Source: JBOFDK01 sp051646925 (lineage in GTDB: Bacteria > Bacillota > Clostridia > Lachnospirales > Cellulosilyticaceae). Taken from it: a DNA stretch of 64,000 nt. Location: NCBI GenBank assembly GCA_051646925.1, contig JBOFDK010000038.1:24552-88551 (forward strand), given 5' to 3'. The notes beneath the pieces were generated by a model. It was given only the letters and a program-made list of their open reading frames with translations, ran no database searches and was not told the DNA's origin. How positions within the stretch are numbered: the stretch's first letter is position 1; every line of letters starts with the position of its first letter. Positions 17,844 through 25,816 of the stretch are shown in pieces. The position numbers and the translations under genes were made by a program.

Positions 17844-17862
17844 TATAGTATAATGTACTATA
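17844..17862 (+). promoter_or_regulatory. TATAAT -10 inside a perfect inverted repeat
   Basis: TATAGTA-TAATG-TACTATA is a perfect 7+7 inverted repeat, and it contains TATAAT at 17849-17854. No good -35 is visible 17 nt upstream (TAGTCA at best). It may be a promoter covered by an operator for the membrane protein gene at 17885. Confidence 0.35.
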
Positions 17863-17884
17863 TCAATTATAATGAGGAGAAGGT

Positions 17885-19180
17885 ATGGCAAGAATAGAGA
17901 TTAATAAACGCACGAGAAACACATTACACCCAATATTGGATGTAAAGATGGATTCGATTTATAAAGTACTATTGATTTTGCCAATCGCGATGTTTATATT
18001 TGCTTTTTTCTGGAGTAGCCCAAAAGAATTACTATTAGGAATTGTTGATATTGGCAGTGCAGAGAACACCTTGATTACAGATTATTTTGTGGTTGCAAAT
18101 ATTGGTGGGGCATTTATGAATGCTTCGATAGTAATGTTTCTGAATATAGCACTTCTTTATGCATTGAAACTTAAGCCGAATGGTATTATCATTTCAGCAT
18201 TGTTTTTATTAGGTGGATTTGCATTTATGGGGAAAAATATTTTTAACATTTGGCCTTTTTATTTGGGAGGACTTTGTTATAGTAGATATCATCATATTCC
18301 TTATAAAAATGTCGTAGTTATAAACATGTTATCCACAGCACTTAGTCCTCTTTGCAGTTTTGTAGCGCAAAATGTGGGCGAATCTTTAGCATTAGCAATT
18401 ATTTTGACAGCACTAGTAGGTGGATTTGTAGGATTTATTATGCCAACAATTTCAGCGCATATGTTAGGTGCACACTCAGGATATAGTTTGTATAACATGG
18501 GTCTTTCGACAGGACTTCTAGCTATGGTTATTTACGGGCTTATGTCAGGATTTGGAGTTGATGCGGAGCGTTCGGCTATTTATTATGAAGTTTATGAGCC
18601 TATGATACTTGTATTTTTTATCATGTTTGTTATTGCATTAATATGTGTTGGAATTTATTTTAATGGGAAAACTATGAATGGATATATTAGAGTAATGCAT
18701 CATTCAGGGCGTTTGATTACGGATATGATGAAAATAGAAGGTTTTGGAGTAACGCTAATTAATATGGGTTTATTAGGCGGAGTTGCGCTTATATATATTT
18801 ACGCAGTAGGTGGCGTTTTAAATGGACCGGCAATAGCAGCGTTATTGACAGTTATAGGTTTTGGAGCTTTTGGAAAGCATCCTAAAAATGTTGTGCCTGT
18901 TATTATAGGTGTAACGCTTGGATTTGTATTTATGGGTCAACAAAATAGAGTATCTATGATGGTGATTACAGCATTATTTGGCACAAGTTTAGCCCCTATT
19001 TCAGGGGAATACGGTGCGTTGTGGGGAATGTTAGCGGGTATGCTACATGCGGCACTAATGATGAATATTGGAGATAGTCATGGCGGAATGACTTTATATA
19101 ACAATGGATTGTCAGCTGGGATTATTGCTATGTTACTTATTCCGATGATAGATGCATTTAAAAGGGAGAAACATTTATGA
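17885..19180 (+). CDS. DUF1576-family polytopic membrane protein
   Basis: 431 residues, GAGGAG ribosome-binding site, and about ten to twelve hydrophobic segments. I recognise the DUF1576 family, whose function is not established. Two halves each end in the same signature: 'HSGYSLYNMGLSTGLLAM' (about residues 199-216) and 'HGGMTLYNNGLSAGIIAM' (about 400-417). This indicates an internal duplication of the kind seen in transporters and channels. The stop overlaps the start of the next gene (ATGA), implying a coupled two-gene unit. A transport role is inference only. Confidence 0.8.
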   Translation: MARIEINKRTRNTLHPILDVKMDSIYKVLLILPIAMFIFAFFWSSPKELLLGIVDIGSAENTLITDYFVVANIGGAFMNASIVMFLNIALLYALKLKPNGIIISALFLLGGFAFMGKNIFNIWPFYLGGLCYSRYHHIPYKNVVVINMLSTALSPLCSFVAQNVGESLALAIILTALVGGFVGFIMPTISAHMLGAHSGYSLYNMGLSTGLLAMVIYGLMSGFGVDAERSAIYYEVYEPMILVFFIMFVIALICVGIYFNGKTMNGYIRVMHHSGRLITDMMKIEGFGVTLINMGLLGGVALIYIYAVGGVLNGPAIAALLTVIGFGAFGKHPKNVVPVIIGVTLGFVFMGQQNRVSMMVITALFGTSLAPISGEYGALWGMLAGMLHAALMMNIGDSHGGMTLYNNGLSAGIIAMLLIPMIDAFKREKHL

Positions 19181-19530
19181 GACATGAATTTAAAAAAGTA
19201 TCACGTATTATTGATGAGTTAACAACTTTTTTTCTAGAACACGAAGCTAAGGAAGTTGATTTTAAAATATCTGTTAAAAAAGACAGAGAAATTATTAATA
19301 TTGAAGCAAGTCCAATTAATAACATGCGAAAAATAATTGAAGAGTTACAACATGTTTTGAGTTGTCCAAGAGAGAGTGAAATTGAAGAATATTACTGGGA
19401 ACTTGCAGGAGAGTGTGATTATTCAGCAGATTCTACAGAATTATCGCTTATAGGTATGATGATAGATAGTGCAAATATTGATTATGATGAAGAACATATT
19501 AGTTTAGAATTAGTTAGACGTAAAGGGTAG
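19177..19530 (+). CDS. Small soluble partner of the DUF1576 protein (unknown)
   Basis: 117 residues, starting at an ATG that overlaps the stop of the membrane protein by 4 nt. There is no signal peptide or membrane segment. It is acidic, with predicted alternating helices and strands ('HEAKEVDFKISVKKDREIINIEAS', 'EEHISLELVRRKG'). The overlap suggests fixed-ratio production with the membrane protein, perhaps as a cytoplasmic regulator. I recognise no named family. Confidence 0.7.
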   Translation: MRHEFKKVSRIIDELTTFFLEHEAKEVDFKISVKKDREIINIEASPINNMRKIIEELQHVLSCPRESEIEEYYWELAGECDYSADSTELSLIGMMIDSANIDYDEEHISLELVRRKG

Positions 19531-19561
19531 TATTTCAAAAGAAGGAAATGGTGAACAACAC

Positions 19562-21787
19562 ATGGAAGAACAAGTAGTTATAGAAGGTGTCATAGAAGAC
19601 ATTATTTATCAAAATGAAGATAACGGATATACTGTATGTACGGTAGAGTCAGAAGGTGAAGAACTTTCATGTGTTGGACCAATGCCTGGTATTCAGCCGG
19701 GAGAAGAAATTCGAATTGTTGGAAGTTATACGATGCACCCCGTTTATGGCAAACAACTTAAAGTGCAAACTTATGAAAAAAGTATACCTAAAACAGTTCA
19801 AGGTATTGAACGATATTTGGCATCAGGTGCAATTAAAGGCATTGGTCCGAAAACAGCAAATAAAATAGTTAAACATTTTGGGTTAGATACATTTAAAATT
19901 ATCGAATCTGAGCCTCGTGTATTAGCTCAAATTCAAGGGATTACAGAAAAAAAAGCACTTGAAATTAGCGAAGTATTTCATGCGCAACATGAGCTTAGAA
20001 TGGCAATGATGGCATTACAAAACTTTGGTATTTCACCAACTTATGCAATTAAAATTTACAAAAAATATGGTGATAAAACGGTAGAGATGATAAAAACAAA
20101 TCCATATCGTTTAGCAGAAGAAGTATTTGGAATAGGATTTAAAAAAGCCGATGAAATTGCAATGCAAATAGGAATACAGCACGATGACCCGCAAAGAATT
20201 AAAACAGGAATATTATATTTACTCAATCAGTACGCTATGAAAGGTCATACGTATAAACCACAAGATGAACTTATGATAGATGTAGTAGAGCTGCTTCGAG
20301 TAGATAGTTCGGGTATAGAAAATGCATTGTTAGAACTTAGTATGAACAAGCAAGTAGTTATAAAACGTTATAATGAAGAGCCAGTTGTTTTTTTGAAATA
20401 TTTATATTATAACGAGCAAGGAATTGCAAGAAAACTAATAGATTTGGCAACACTTTATGAACAACATAGTGAAGTAGATTTTGATAAAGAAATAGCTCAA
20501 ACTGAAAAAGAACTTCAAATAACACTAGTTAGTGAGCAAAAAGATGCGATTCGTCACGTATTAACTCATGGTGTAACTGTTATTACAGGTGGACCTGGAA
20601 CGGGTAAAACAACTACTATTAATGCTTTACTTCATATGCTAGAAAAGCAAGATGATGTTTTTTTATTGGCAGCTCCAACAGGTAGAGCGGCAAAGCGGAT
20701 GAGTGAGGCGACAGGTCATGTGGCGCAAACTATGCACAGATTGTTAGAAATTGGGCATCTTCAAGAAGATGTATCAAAACAAGCATTTAACAGAGATGAA
20801 GAAAATCCGCTTGAAGCAGACGTTATAGTTATAGATGAGATGTCTATGGTAGATGTAAACCTTATGTATGGACTTCTAAGAGCGATAGTGCCAGGACAAC
20901 GTTTAGTATTAATAGGTGATAGTGACCAGCTTCCGTCTGTAGGTGCTGGAAACGTTCTTAAAGATATTATTAATAGTGATAGAATTGCGACAGTTAAGCT
21001 AACGCAAATTTTTAGACAAGCTACAAAAAGTGCAATTGTTATGAATGCCCATAGAATAAATAAAGGTGAGTATCCAGAATTAAATGGTGAGGCAACTGAC
21101 TTTTTCTTTCAGACAAGAAGCGCTCAAGAGCAAGTAGTAGAAACTGTTATAGATATGATGACAACACGTATTCCTAAGTTTAAAAAAGTAGATTCAATAA
21201 AAGATATTCAAGTATTAGTACCTATGAGAAAAGGACTATTAGGTGTTGGAGAACTAAACAAAGCGTTACAAAAAGCGCTTAATCCACCACATCCTTTAAA
21301 ACTTGAAAAAGAATACAGAGGTGTTATGTTCCGTAATGGTGATAAAGTTATGCAAATTAAAAATAACTACAATACACCTTGGAAATTATATACACCATCA
21401 GGGTTACCTGTAGATGAAGGTATAGGTGTGTTTAACGGAGATAGTGGAATTGTAACAGAAATGGATTTACAACGTGAAATGTTAACAGTGACATTTGATG
21501 ACCAAAAGAGAGTGGAGTATGAATTTGCCCAACTAGATGAACTTGAACATGCATATGCAATTACAATTCATAAGTCTCAAGGAAGTGAATATCCAGTCGT
21601 TGTTTTACCTATTCACAGTGGGCCACCTATGTTACTAAGTCGTAACTTACTATATACAGCTGTTACACGTGCTAAAAAAATGGTTGTTTGTGTTGGTCTA
21701 AAAGAAACAGTTAAGAGAATGGTTGATAATAACAGAGAACTTGAAAGATACTCAAGTTTATCGACTCAACTTCAAAAATTGTTATAA
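19562..21787 (+). CDS. recD2: RecD-like helicase RecD2
   Basis: 741 residues. An N-terminal OB-like region ('VEGTVCTVESEGEE' type, residues 1-90) is followed by helix-hairpin-helix segments ('GIKGIGPKTANKIVKHFG', 'FGIGFKKADEIA') and a superfamily-1 helicase core. Walker A 'GGPGTGKTT' is at 343-351, Walker B is 'IDEMSMVD', the motif III region is 'LIGDSDQLPSVGAG', and the UvrD-like C-terminal motif is 'AITIHKSQGSEYP'. Known role: 5'-3' DNA helicase of bacteria lacking RecBCD, acting in repair and fork processing. It lies where comFA lies in Bacillus, directly before comFC and the flagellar genes. Confidence 0.93.
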   Translation: MEEQVVIEGVIEDIIYQNEDNGYTVCTVESEGEELSCVGPMPGIQPGEEIRIVGSYTMHPVYGKQLKVQTYEKSIPKTVQGIERYLASGAIKGIGPKTANKIVKHFGLDTFKIIESEPRVLAQIQGITEKKALEISEVFHAQHELRMAMMALQNFGISPTYAIKIYKKYGDKTVEMIKTNPYRLAEEVFGIGFKKADEIAMQIGIQHDDPQRIKTGILYLLNQYAMKGHTYKPQDELMIDVVELLRVDSSGIENALLELSMNKQVVIKRYNEEPVVFLKYLYYNEQGIARKLIDLATLYEQHSEVDFDKEIAQTEKELQITLVSEQKDAIRHVLTHGVTVITGGPGTGKTTTINALLHMLEKQDDVFLLAAPTGRAAKRMSEATGHVAQTMHRLLEIGHLQEDVSKQAFNRDEENPLEADVIVIDEMSMVDVNLMYGLLRAIVPGQRLVLIGDSDQLPSVGAGNVLKDIINSDRIATVKLTQIFRQATKSAIVMNAHRINKGEYPELNGEATDFFFQTRSAQEQVVETVIDMMTTRIPKFKKVDSIKDIQVLVPMRKGLLGVGELNKALQKALNPPHPLKLEKEYRGVMFRNGDKVMQIKNNYNTPWKLYTPSGLPVDEGIGVFNGDSGIVTEMDLQREMLTVTFDDQKRVEYEFAQLDELEHAYAITIHKSQGSEYPVVVLPIHSGPPMLLSRNLLYTAVTRAKKMVVCVGLKETVKRMVDNNRELERYSSLSTQLQKLL

Positions 21788-21803
21788 AAAAAGGTGGTGT
21801 CCA

Positions 21804-22529
21804 ATGAAATTGCAGTGGCAGCAGTGGAAAAAGTTTATTTATCCAAATAAATGTATTGTTTGTGGACAAATTATAGAAGCAATAAATACAGATAATATTT
21901 GTGATAAATGTATGATGGGACAGTTTAATCAATCTGAAATATGCGAAGTATGTGGTAAGCCTTATGGAAATGAAAAAATGTGTTTGTGGTGCCGTGAGAT
22001 GCCGCAGTGTTTGGACAAGGTGCAAAGTTTGTTTCCGTACAAAGGATATTACAAAGAGAGTATAAAGCGGTGGAAGTATGATGGATTTAGAAAATATGGC
22101 ATAAGTTATGGGAAATTAATAGGGTATACATTAAAAGAACAAAATTTAGACAAGGAGTATGATGCTATTATACCTATCCCGCTTGCACCAAATAGATATA
22201 AAAAAAGAGGATTTAATCAAGCTTATGATTTGGCGGTGGAAGTAGGAAAAATATTAGATGTGCCTGTATACGATATGTTTTACCGAATAGGGGATATGAA
22301 ACCGCAGTCAGATTGTAAAAAAGAAGAACGATATGCAAATATTAAAAATCGTATTGCTATTTATCCAAATATTTTTAACGGAAAGCTAAAGAATATATTA
22401 TTTGTAGACGATATATATACAACAGGTAGCACGGTAAGAGAGTGTGTACAAGTAATTAGGAAAATGACTAATCATGACGAGAAGTGTATATATCATATTG
22501 TAACTGTATGTATGGCAAGTGAAGGATAG
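21804..22529 (+). CDS. comFC: ComF family phosphoribosyltransferase-like protein
   Basis: 241 residues from ATG 21804 (AAGGTGGTG upstream). The longer frame from 21723 runs back into recD2. The N-terminal zinc ribbon has Cys pairs C17-C20 and C33-C36, and a second set 'CEVCGKPYG..CLWC'. The C-terminal PRTase fold carries 'FVDDIYTTGSTVRECVQVI' at about 200-218. Known role: ComFC acts in DNA uptake and transformation-linked DNA processing. comFA and comFB are not adjacent. Confidence 0.9.
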   Translation: MKLQWQQWKKFIYPNKCIVCGQIIEAINTDNICDKCMMGQFNQSEICEVCGKPYGNEKMCLWCREMPQCLDKVQSLFPYKGYYKESIKRWKYDGFRKYGISYGKLIGYTLKEQNLDKEYDAIIPIPLAPNRYKKRGFNQAYDLAVEVGKILDVPVYDMFYRIGDMKPQSDCKKEERYANIKNRIAIYPNIFNGKLKNILFVDDIYTTGSTVRECVQVIRKMTNHDEKCIYHIVTVCMASEG

Positions 22530-22553
22530 AAATTATTATAGGGGGGAAAAATT

Positions 22554-22964
22554 ATGGAGATTAAAGTTTGTAAACGATGCAAGAAAATGTTTCAGTATAT
22601 AGCAGGACGTACTATATGTCCTGCATGTATTAAGAATGAAGAAGATATTTTTATCAAAGTAAAAGAGTATTTGAGAGAAAATAGAGGCGCTGATATGAAC
22701 ACAGTATGTGAAGAAACAGGCGCAACTACTGCAATGATTCAAATGTTTTTAAGAGAAGGACGTTTAGAAGTAGCTACTGGTTCACCACTAAGCATGAACT
22801 GTGAACATTGCGGAGAGACAATTTCTAAAGGCCGATATTGTGAAAAATGCCAAAAAGAGTTACAAGATAGTTTTAGCAAAGTAGCGAGTACGATGGCTAA
22901 AAAAGATGATGAAAAAGTAATTAAAAAAAATCGTATGCATTTTCTAAATTCGCAAAAAAAATAA
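22554..22964 (+). CDS. yvyF: Flagellar operon protein, YvyF family
   Basis: 136 residues, GGGGGG ribosome-binding site. Cys pairs 'CKRCKKMF' and 'CPAC', a central helical 'VCEETGATTAMIQMFLREGRL' resembling a MerR-like or HTH segment, then a second zinc knuckle 'CEHCGE..CEKC'. Its place between comFC and flgM is that of Bacillus yvyF. Possible regulator or chaperone linked to flagellar export; the function is not certain. Confidence 0.8.
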   Translation: MEIKVCKRCKKMFQYIAGRTICPACIKNEEDIFIKVKEYLRENRGADMNTVCEETGATTAMIQMFLREGRLEVATGSPLSMNCEHCGETISKGRYCEKCQKELQDSFSKVASTMAKKDDEKVIKKNRMHFLNSQKK

Positions 22965-23015
22965 CTATATAAAGGGTACTTTTTATGTATGGTACCCTAT
23001 ATATAGTTTTTTTTT
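22965..23015 (+). terminator. Intrinsic terminator after yvyF
   Basis: CTATATA-AAGGGTAC / GTACCCT-ATATATAG hairpin followed by T9. It separates the recD2-comFC-yvyF unit from the flgM operon. Confidence 0.9.
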
Positions 23016-23025
23016 ATGATGAAGC

Positions 23026-23052
23026 TAAAGTTGATGTTTAAAAAGACGATAT
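23026..23052 (+). promoter_or_regulatory. Sigma-D (flagellar) promoter of the flgM operon
   Basis: TAAA (23026-23029), exactly 15 nt, GACGATAT (23045-23052). The sigma-D consensus is TAAA-N15-GCCGATAT. The same GACGATAT occurs before flagellin. Confidence 0.8.
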
Positions 23053-23093
23053 ATAATATAGATGATTAAAGGGAGAAGAAAGGAGAAAAGTTT

Positions 23094-23366
23094 ATGCGTA
23101 TAGATGGAGTAAAACATATTACAAAAGCATATGAACAATACAATCAAAATGTTGCTAAGACGAAAATAGAACAACAAAAAGATAAAGTAGAATTATCACA
23201 ACAAGCGTTAGATATTCAAAAAGCATATAAATTAGCAAAACAACAACCTGATATAAGACAAGAAAAAGTAGATGCTATTAAAGAACGTATACAATCAGGA
23301 ACATATACGATTGATGCAAAAGAAGTAAGTGAGAAGATAATGAGCCAATTAGATATAAGAGGCTAG
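23094..23366 (+). CDS. flgM: Anti-sigma-D factor FlgM
   Basis: 90 residues after GGAGAAAAG. The C-terminal region 'DKVELSQQALDIQKAYKLAKQQPDIRQEKVDAIKERIQSGTY' is the conserved FlgM helix pair. Known role: binds and silences sigma-D until the hook-basal body is finished. The gene itself has a sigma-D promoter, giving the usual feedback loop. First gene of flgM-flgN-flgK-flgK2-flgL. Confidence 0.93.
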   Translation: MRIDGVKHITKAYEQYNQNVAKTKIEQQKDKVELSQQALDIQKAYKLAKQQPDIRQEKVDAIKERIQSGTYTIDAKEVSEKIMSQLDIRG

Positions 23367-23374
23367 GAGGAAAT

Positions 23375-23884
23375 ATGGCAGGAATTATATATGAACTTAT
23401 GGGAGTTTTAGAAGACCAAAAAGAGTGTTATGAAGGTTTATTAACACTTGCTAAATACAAAACTGATGCAATTGTTAATAAAGATATAAAATTATTAACA
23501 GAGGTTATGGATAGTGAGGAACAGTTTGTTGGGAGAGTGCAACAACTAGATGAAAAAAGAGAAGGTTATTTAAAAGATATTGCGCTTGTAACAGGGTTAC
23601 CGTATAAAGGGATTACGGTGACTATGATTATTGAAAAAATGGGGAATTCATTAGATATTAGCCAGCAATTGGTAGAGTTAAAAAATCAGCTTGTTGAAAT
23701 TATTGAAAAACTTAAAGTGCAAAATGATTTGAACAAACAGCTTTTGCAGCAGTCGTTAGAATTTGTTGATTTTACAATAAATGCGATTAAAACGACGCAG
23801 CTTATGCCAATGAATGTTAATTACGGTAGAGAAGGTGATACATCTATCGAAGGACCCATTAGTTTTTTTGACCATAAACAGTAA
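23375..23884 (+). CDS. flgN: Flagellar export chaperone FlgN
   Basis: 169 residues, starting 8 nt after flgM with AGGAGG. It is a helical, coiled-coil protein of FlgN length with a typical N-terminus ('YELMGVLEDQKECYEGLLTLAKYKTDAIV') and C-terminus ('LEFVDFTINAIKT'). Known role: chaperone for the hook-filament junction proteins FlgK and FlgL, encoded directly downstream. Confidence 0.85.
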   Translation: MAGIIYELMGVLEDQKECYEGLLTLAKYKTDAIVNKDIKLLTEVMDSEEQFVGRVQQLDEKREGYLKDIALVTGLPYKGITVTMIIEKMGNSLDISQQLVELKNQLVEIIEKLKVQNDLNKQLLQQSLEFVDFTINAIKTTQLMPMNVNYGREGDTSIEGPISFFDHKQ

Positions 23885-23895
23885 GGAGGATTGTT

Positions 23896-25803
23896 ATGTC
23901 ATCAATGGCTAGTTTAGGAAGAATGGTATCAGGACTAGTAGCAAGTCAGCGTGGATTACAAGTTACAGGTCACAATCTTTCAAATTTAAATACAGTAGGC
24001 TATACACGCCAACAAATGCTTCTTCATGATAGTAGCTATATAAAAATAGGTACAGGAACTAATTTACAACAAGTAGGACTTGGTGTTTCTATTAGTGAAA
24101 TTCGCCAAGTTAGAGATGAATTTGTAGATAAAAGACTTCGAACTGAAAGTTCTATTTTGAATTTTTATCAAACAAAGCAAGAAACTATTGGCGAAGTTGA
24201 AGCAATTTTAGATGAGCCATATGGAGAAACGCTAAGTGGTTATATGGAGGATTTTTGGAAGCAAGCACAGAAACTTTCGACTAATCCATCAGGAGTAGAA
24301 GAGAGGTTAGCTTTTATACAAACAGCAGACGTTTTGATTAAAAGAGCAAATCAAATTTTTGGTCAGTTAGAGACGTATCAGCAACATCTAAATACACAAA
24401 TAAAACAAGTAGTTAATCGTATTAACGATTTGACAAAAGGTATTAAAGAATTAAATGATGCTATTAAGCATAGTGAAATTAACGGCGACAATGCAAATGA
24501 TTACAGAGACCAACGAAATTTATTAATAGATGAATTATCAGGATATATGGATATTACATACAGCGAACGTAAAGACGGTACAATGGAAATAAAAGCAGCG
24601 GGTAGAAGTTTAGTAGATGGAGAATTTGTAACTGAAATCAGCGTAGAATTTTTACCAAACAAAACAGGATTTGTAACACCGATTTGGAAAGATACAGGAA
24701 AACCTATTTTTAATTTAAACAAAGAAATTAATGCAGCAACAGGTACTGATAGTGGAAAGCTAATAGGTCTTTTGGTAGCACGAGGTGAAATGGTTGGAAC
24801 GGCAAATACGTCATGGGAAGATATAGCACTTAATGATAACAAAAGTGTAGATTACAATGGAAATAGTTATATGATTCCTAAAATTCAAAAACAATTAGCA
24901 GAACTTGTTAAACAAATTACAGAACTTACTAACGATACGCTAAGTGGAAAAGGAATTGATGGTGGTGATGGTCTTTTGGTTTTTGTTCCTATAAAAGGTG
25001 CAAATGGCAGACCGCTTTCACAAACAGAGATTGCAAATATTCATAAAAGTAGAGCGGAAAGTATGTCGCAGTTATTTACTAATATGCCAAAACCTAAAGA
25101 GGGGGCAGATATAGCAGAGTATGATGAACTTATTATGCAAAGAGAAAATGCTATACAGGCGTATAATGAATACATTAAAACAGACCCAAAAGATGCAAAC
25201 TATGAAGCGAATAAAAATGCTTTTGAACAAGCCGCTAGTACTTACGCTGAAACAGCAAAAAAATATGAAGAAGAACATAAAGATAAAAGTGTTAGTACAG
25301 ATGTAGATGCTCTAAAAAAATACAGTGATGTAAATGATTTATTTGAGAAAGAGATTGGATGTGTATTTTCGCCAGAGAATATGCAAGTAAATCCACAACT
25401 TTTAAAAGATGGGGGATACAATCATCTAGGAACAGTAGGTGGTATTGCGTCGGATATAGGTGATAATAGTTTGGTTGTAAAATTACTAAATGAGTGGTCT
25501 ACACCAAAACAATGGGGGGATATGAACGACCCGACATCTCCTAAGTATAAAGAAACAAATTTTATGGATTACTATGCAGAATTAGTTTCGGGTATAGGTA
25601 GAGAAGGTTTCGAAAGTACTGGAAAAGTAACTGAAAAATATAGCGTTGTTGGTAATTTGACGAATGAACGCCTATCTATAGGTGGTGTTTCGCAAGATGA
25701 AGAGTTAACTAATATGCTTAAATATCAGTATGCTTACAATTCATCAGCAAGAATGATTAGTGTTCTAGACGGTATGATGGACGTTGTTATAAACCGAATG
25801 TAG
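23896..25803 (+). CDS. flgK: Flagellar hook-associated protein 1 (FlgK), first copy
   Basis: 635 residues. N-terminal 'RMVSGLVASQRGLQVTGHNLSNLNTVGYTRQ' and C-terminal 'EELTNMLKYQYAYNSSARMISVLDGMMDVVI' are the helical D0 halves. A charged helical stretch (about residues 398-478, rich in Lys, Glu, Asp and Ala) is inserted in the variable central domain. Known role: first hook-filament junction ring. It is followed 13 nt later by a second flgK-like gene. Confidence 0.92.
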   Translation: MSSMASLGRMVSGLVASQRGLQVTGHNLSNLNTVGYTRQQMLLHDSSYIKIGTGTNLQQVGLGVSISEIRQVRDEFVDKRLRTESSILNFYQTKQETIGEVEAILDEPYGETLSGYMEDFWKQAQKLSTNPSGVEERLAFIQTADVLIKRANQIFGQLETYQQHLNTQIKQVVNRINDLTKGIKELNDAIKHSEINGDNANDYRDQRNLLIDELSGYMDITYSERKDGTMEIKAAGRSLVDGEFVTEISVEFLPNKTGFVTPIWKDTGKPIFNLNKEINAATGTDSGKLIGLLVARGEMVGTANTSWEDIALNDNKSVDYNGNSYMIPKIQKQLAELVKQITELTNDTLSGKGIDGGDGLLVFVPIKGANGRPLSQTEIANIHKSRAESMSQLFTNMPKPKEGADIAEYDELIMQRENAIQAYNEYIKTDPKDANYEANKNAFEQAASTYAETAKKYEEEHKDKSVSTDVDALKKYSDVNDLFEKEIGCVFSPENMQVNPQLLKDGGYNHLGTVGGIASDIGDNSLVVKLLNEWSTPKQWGDMNDPTSPKYKETNFMDYYAELVSGIGREGFESTGKVTEKYSVVGNLTNERLSIGGVSQDEELTNMLKYQYAYNSSARMISVLDGMMDVVINRM

Positions 25804-25816
25804 AGAGGGGTATTAA

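Noticed and set aside
21723..21803. Upstream extension of comFC into recD2
   Set aside because: The added residues do not fit ComF. A ribosome-binding site precedes ATG 21804.
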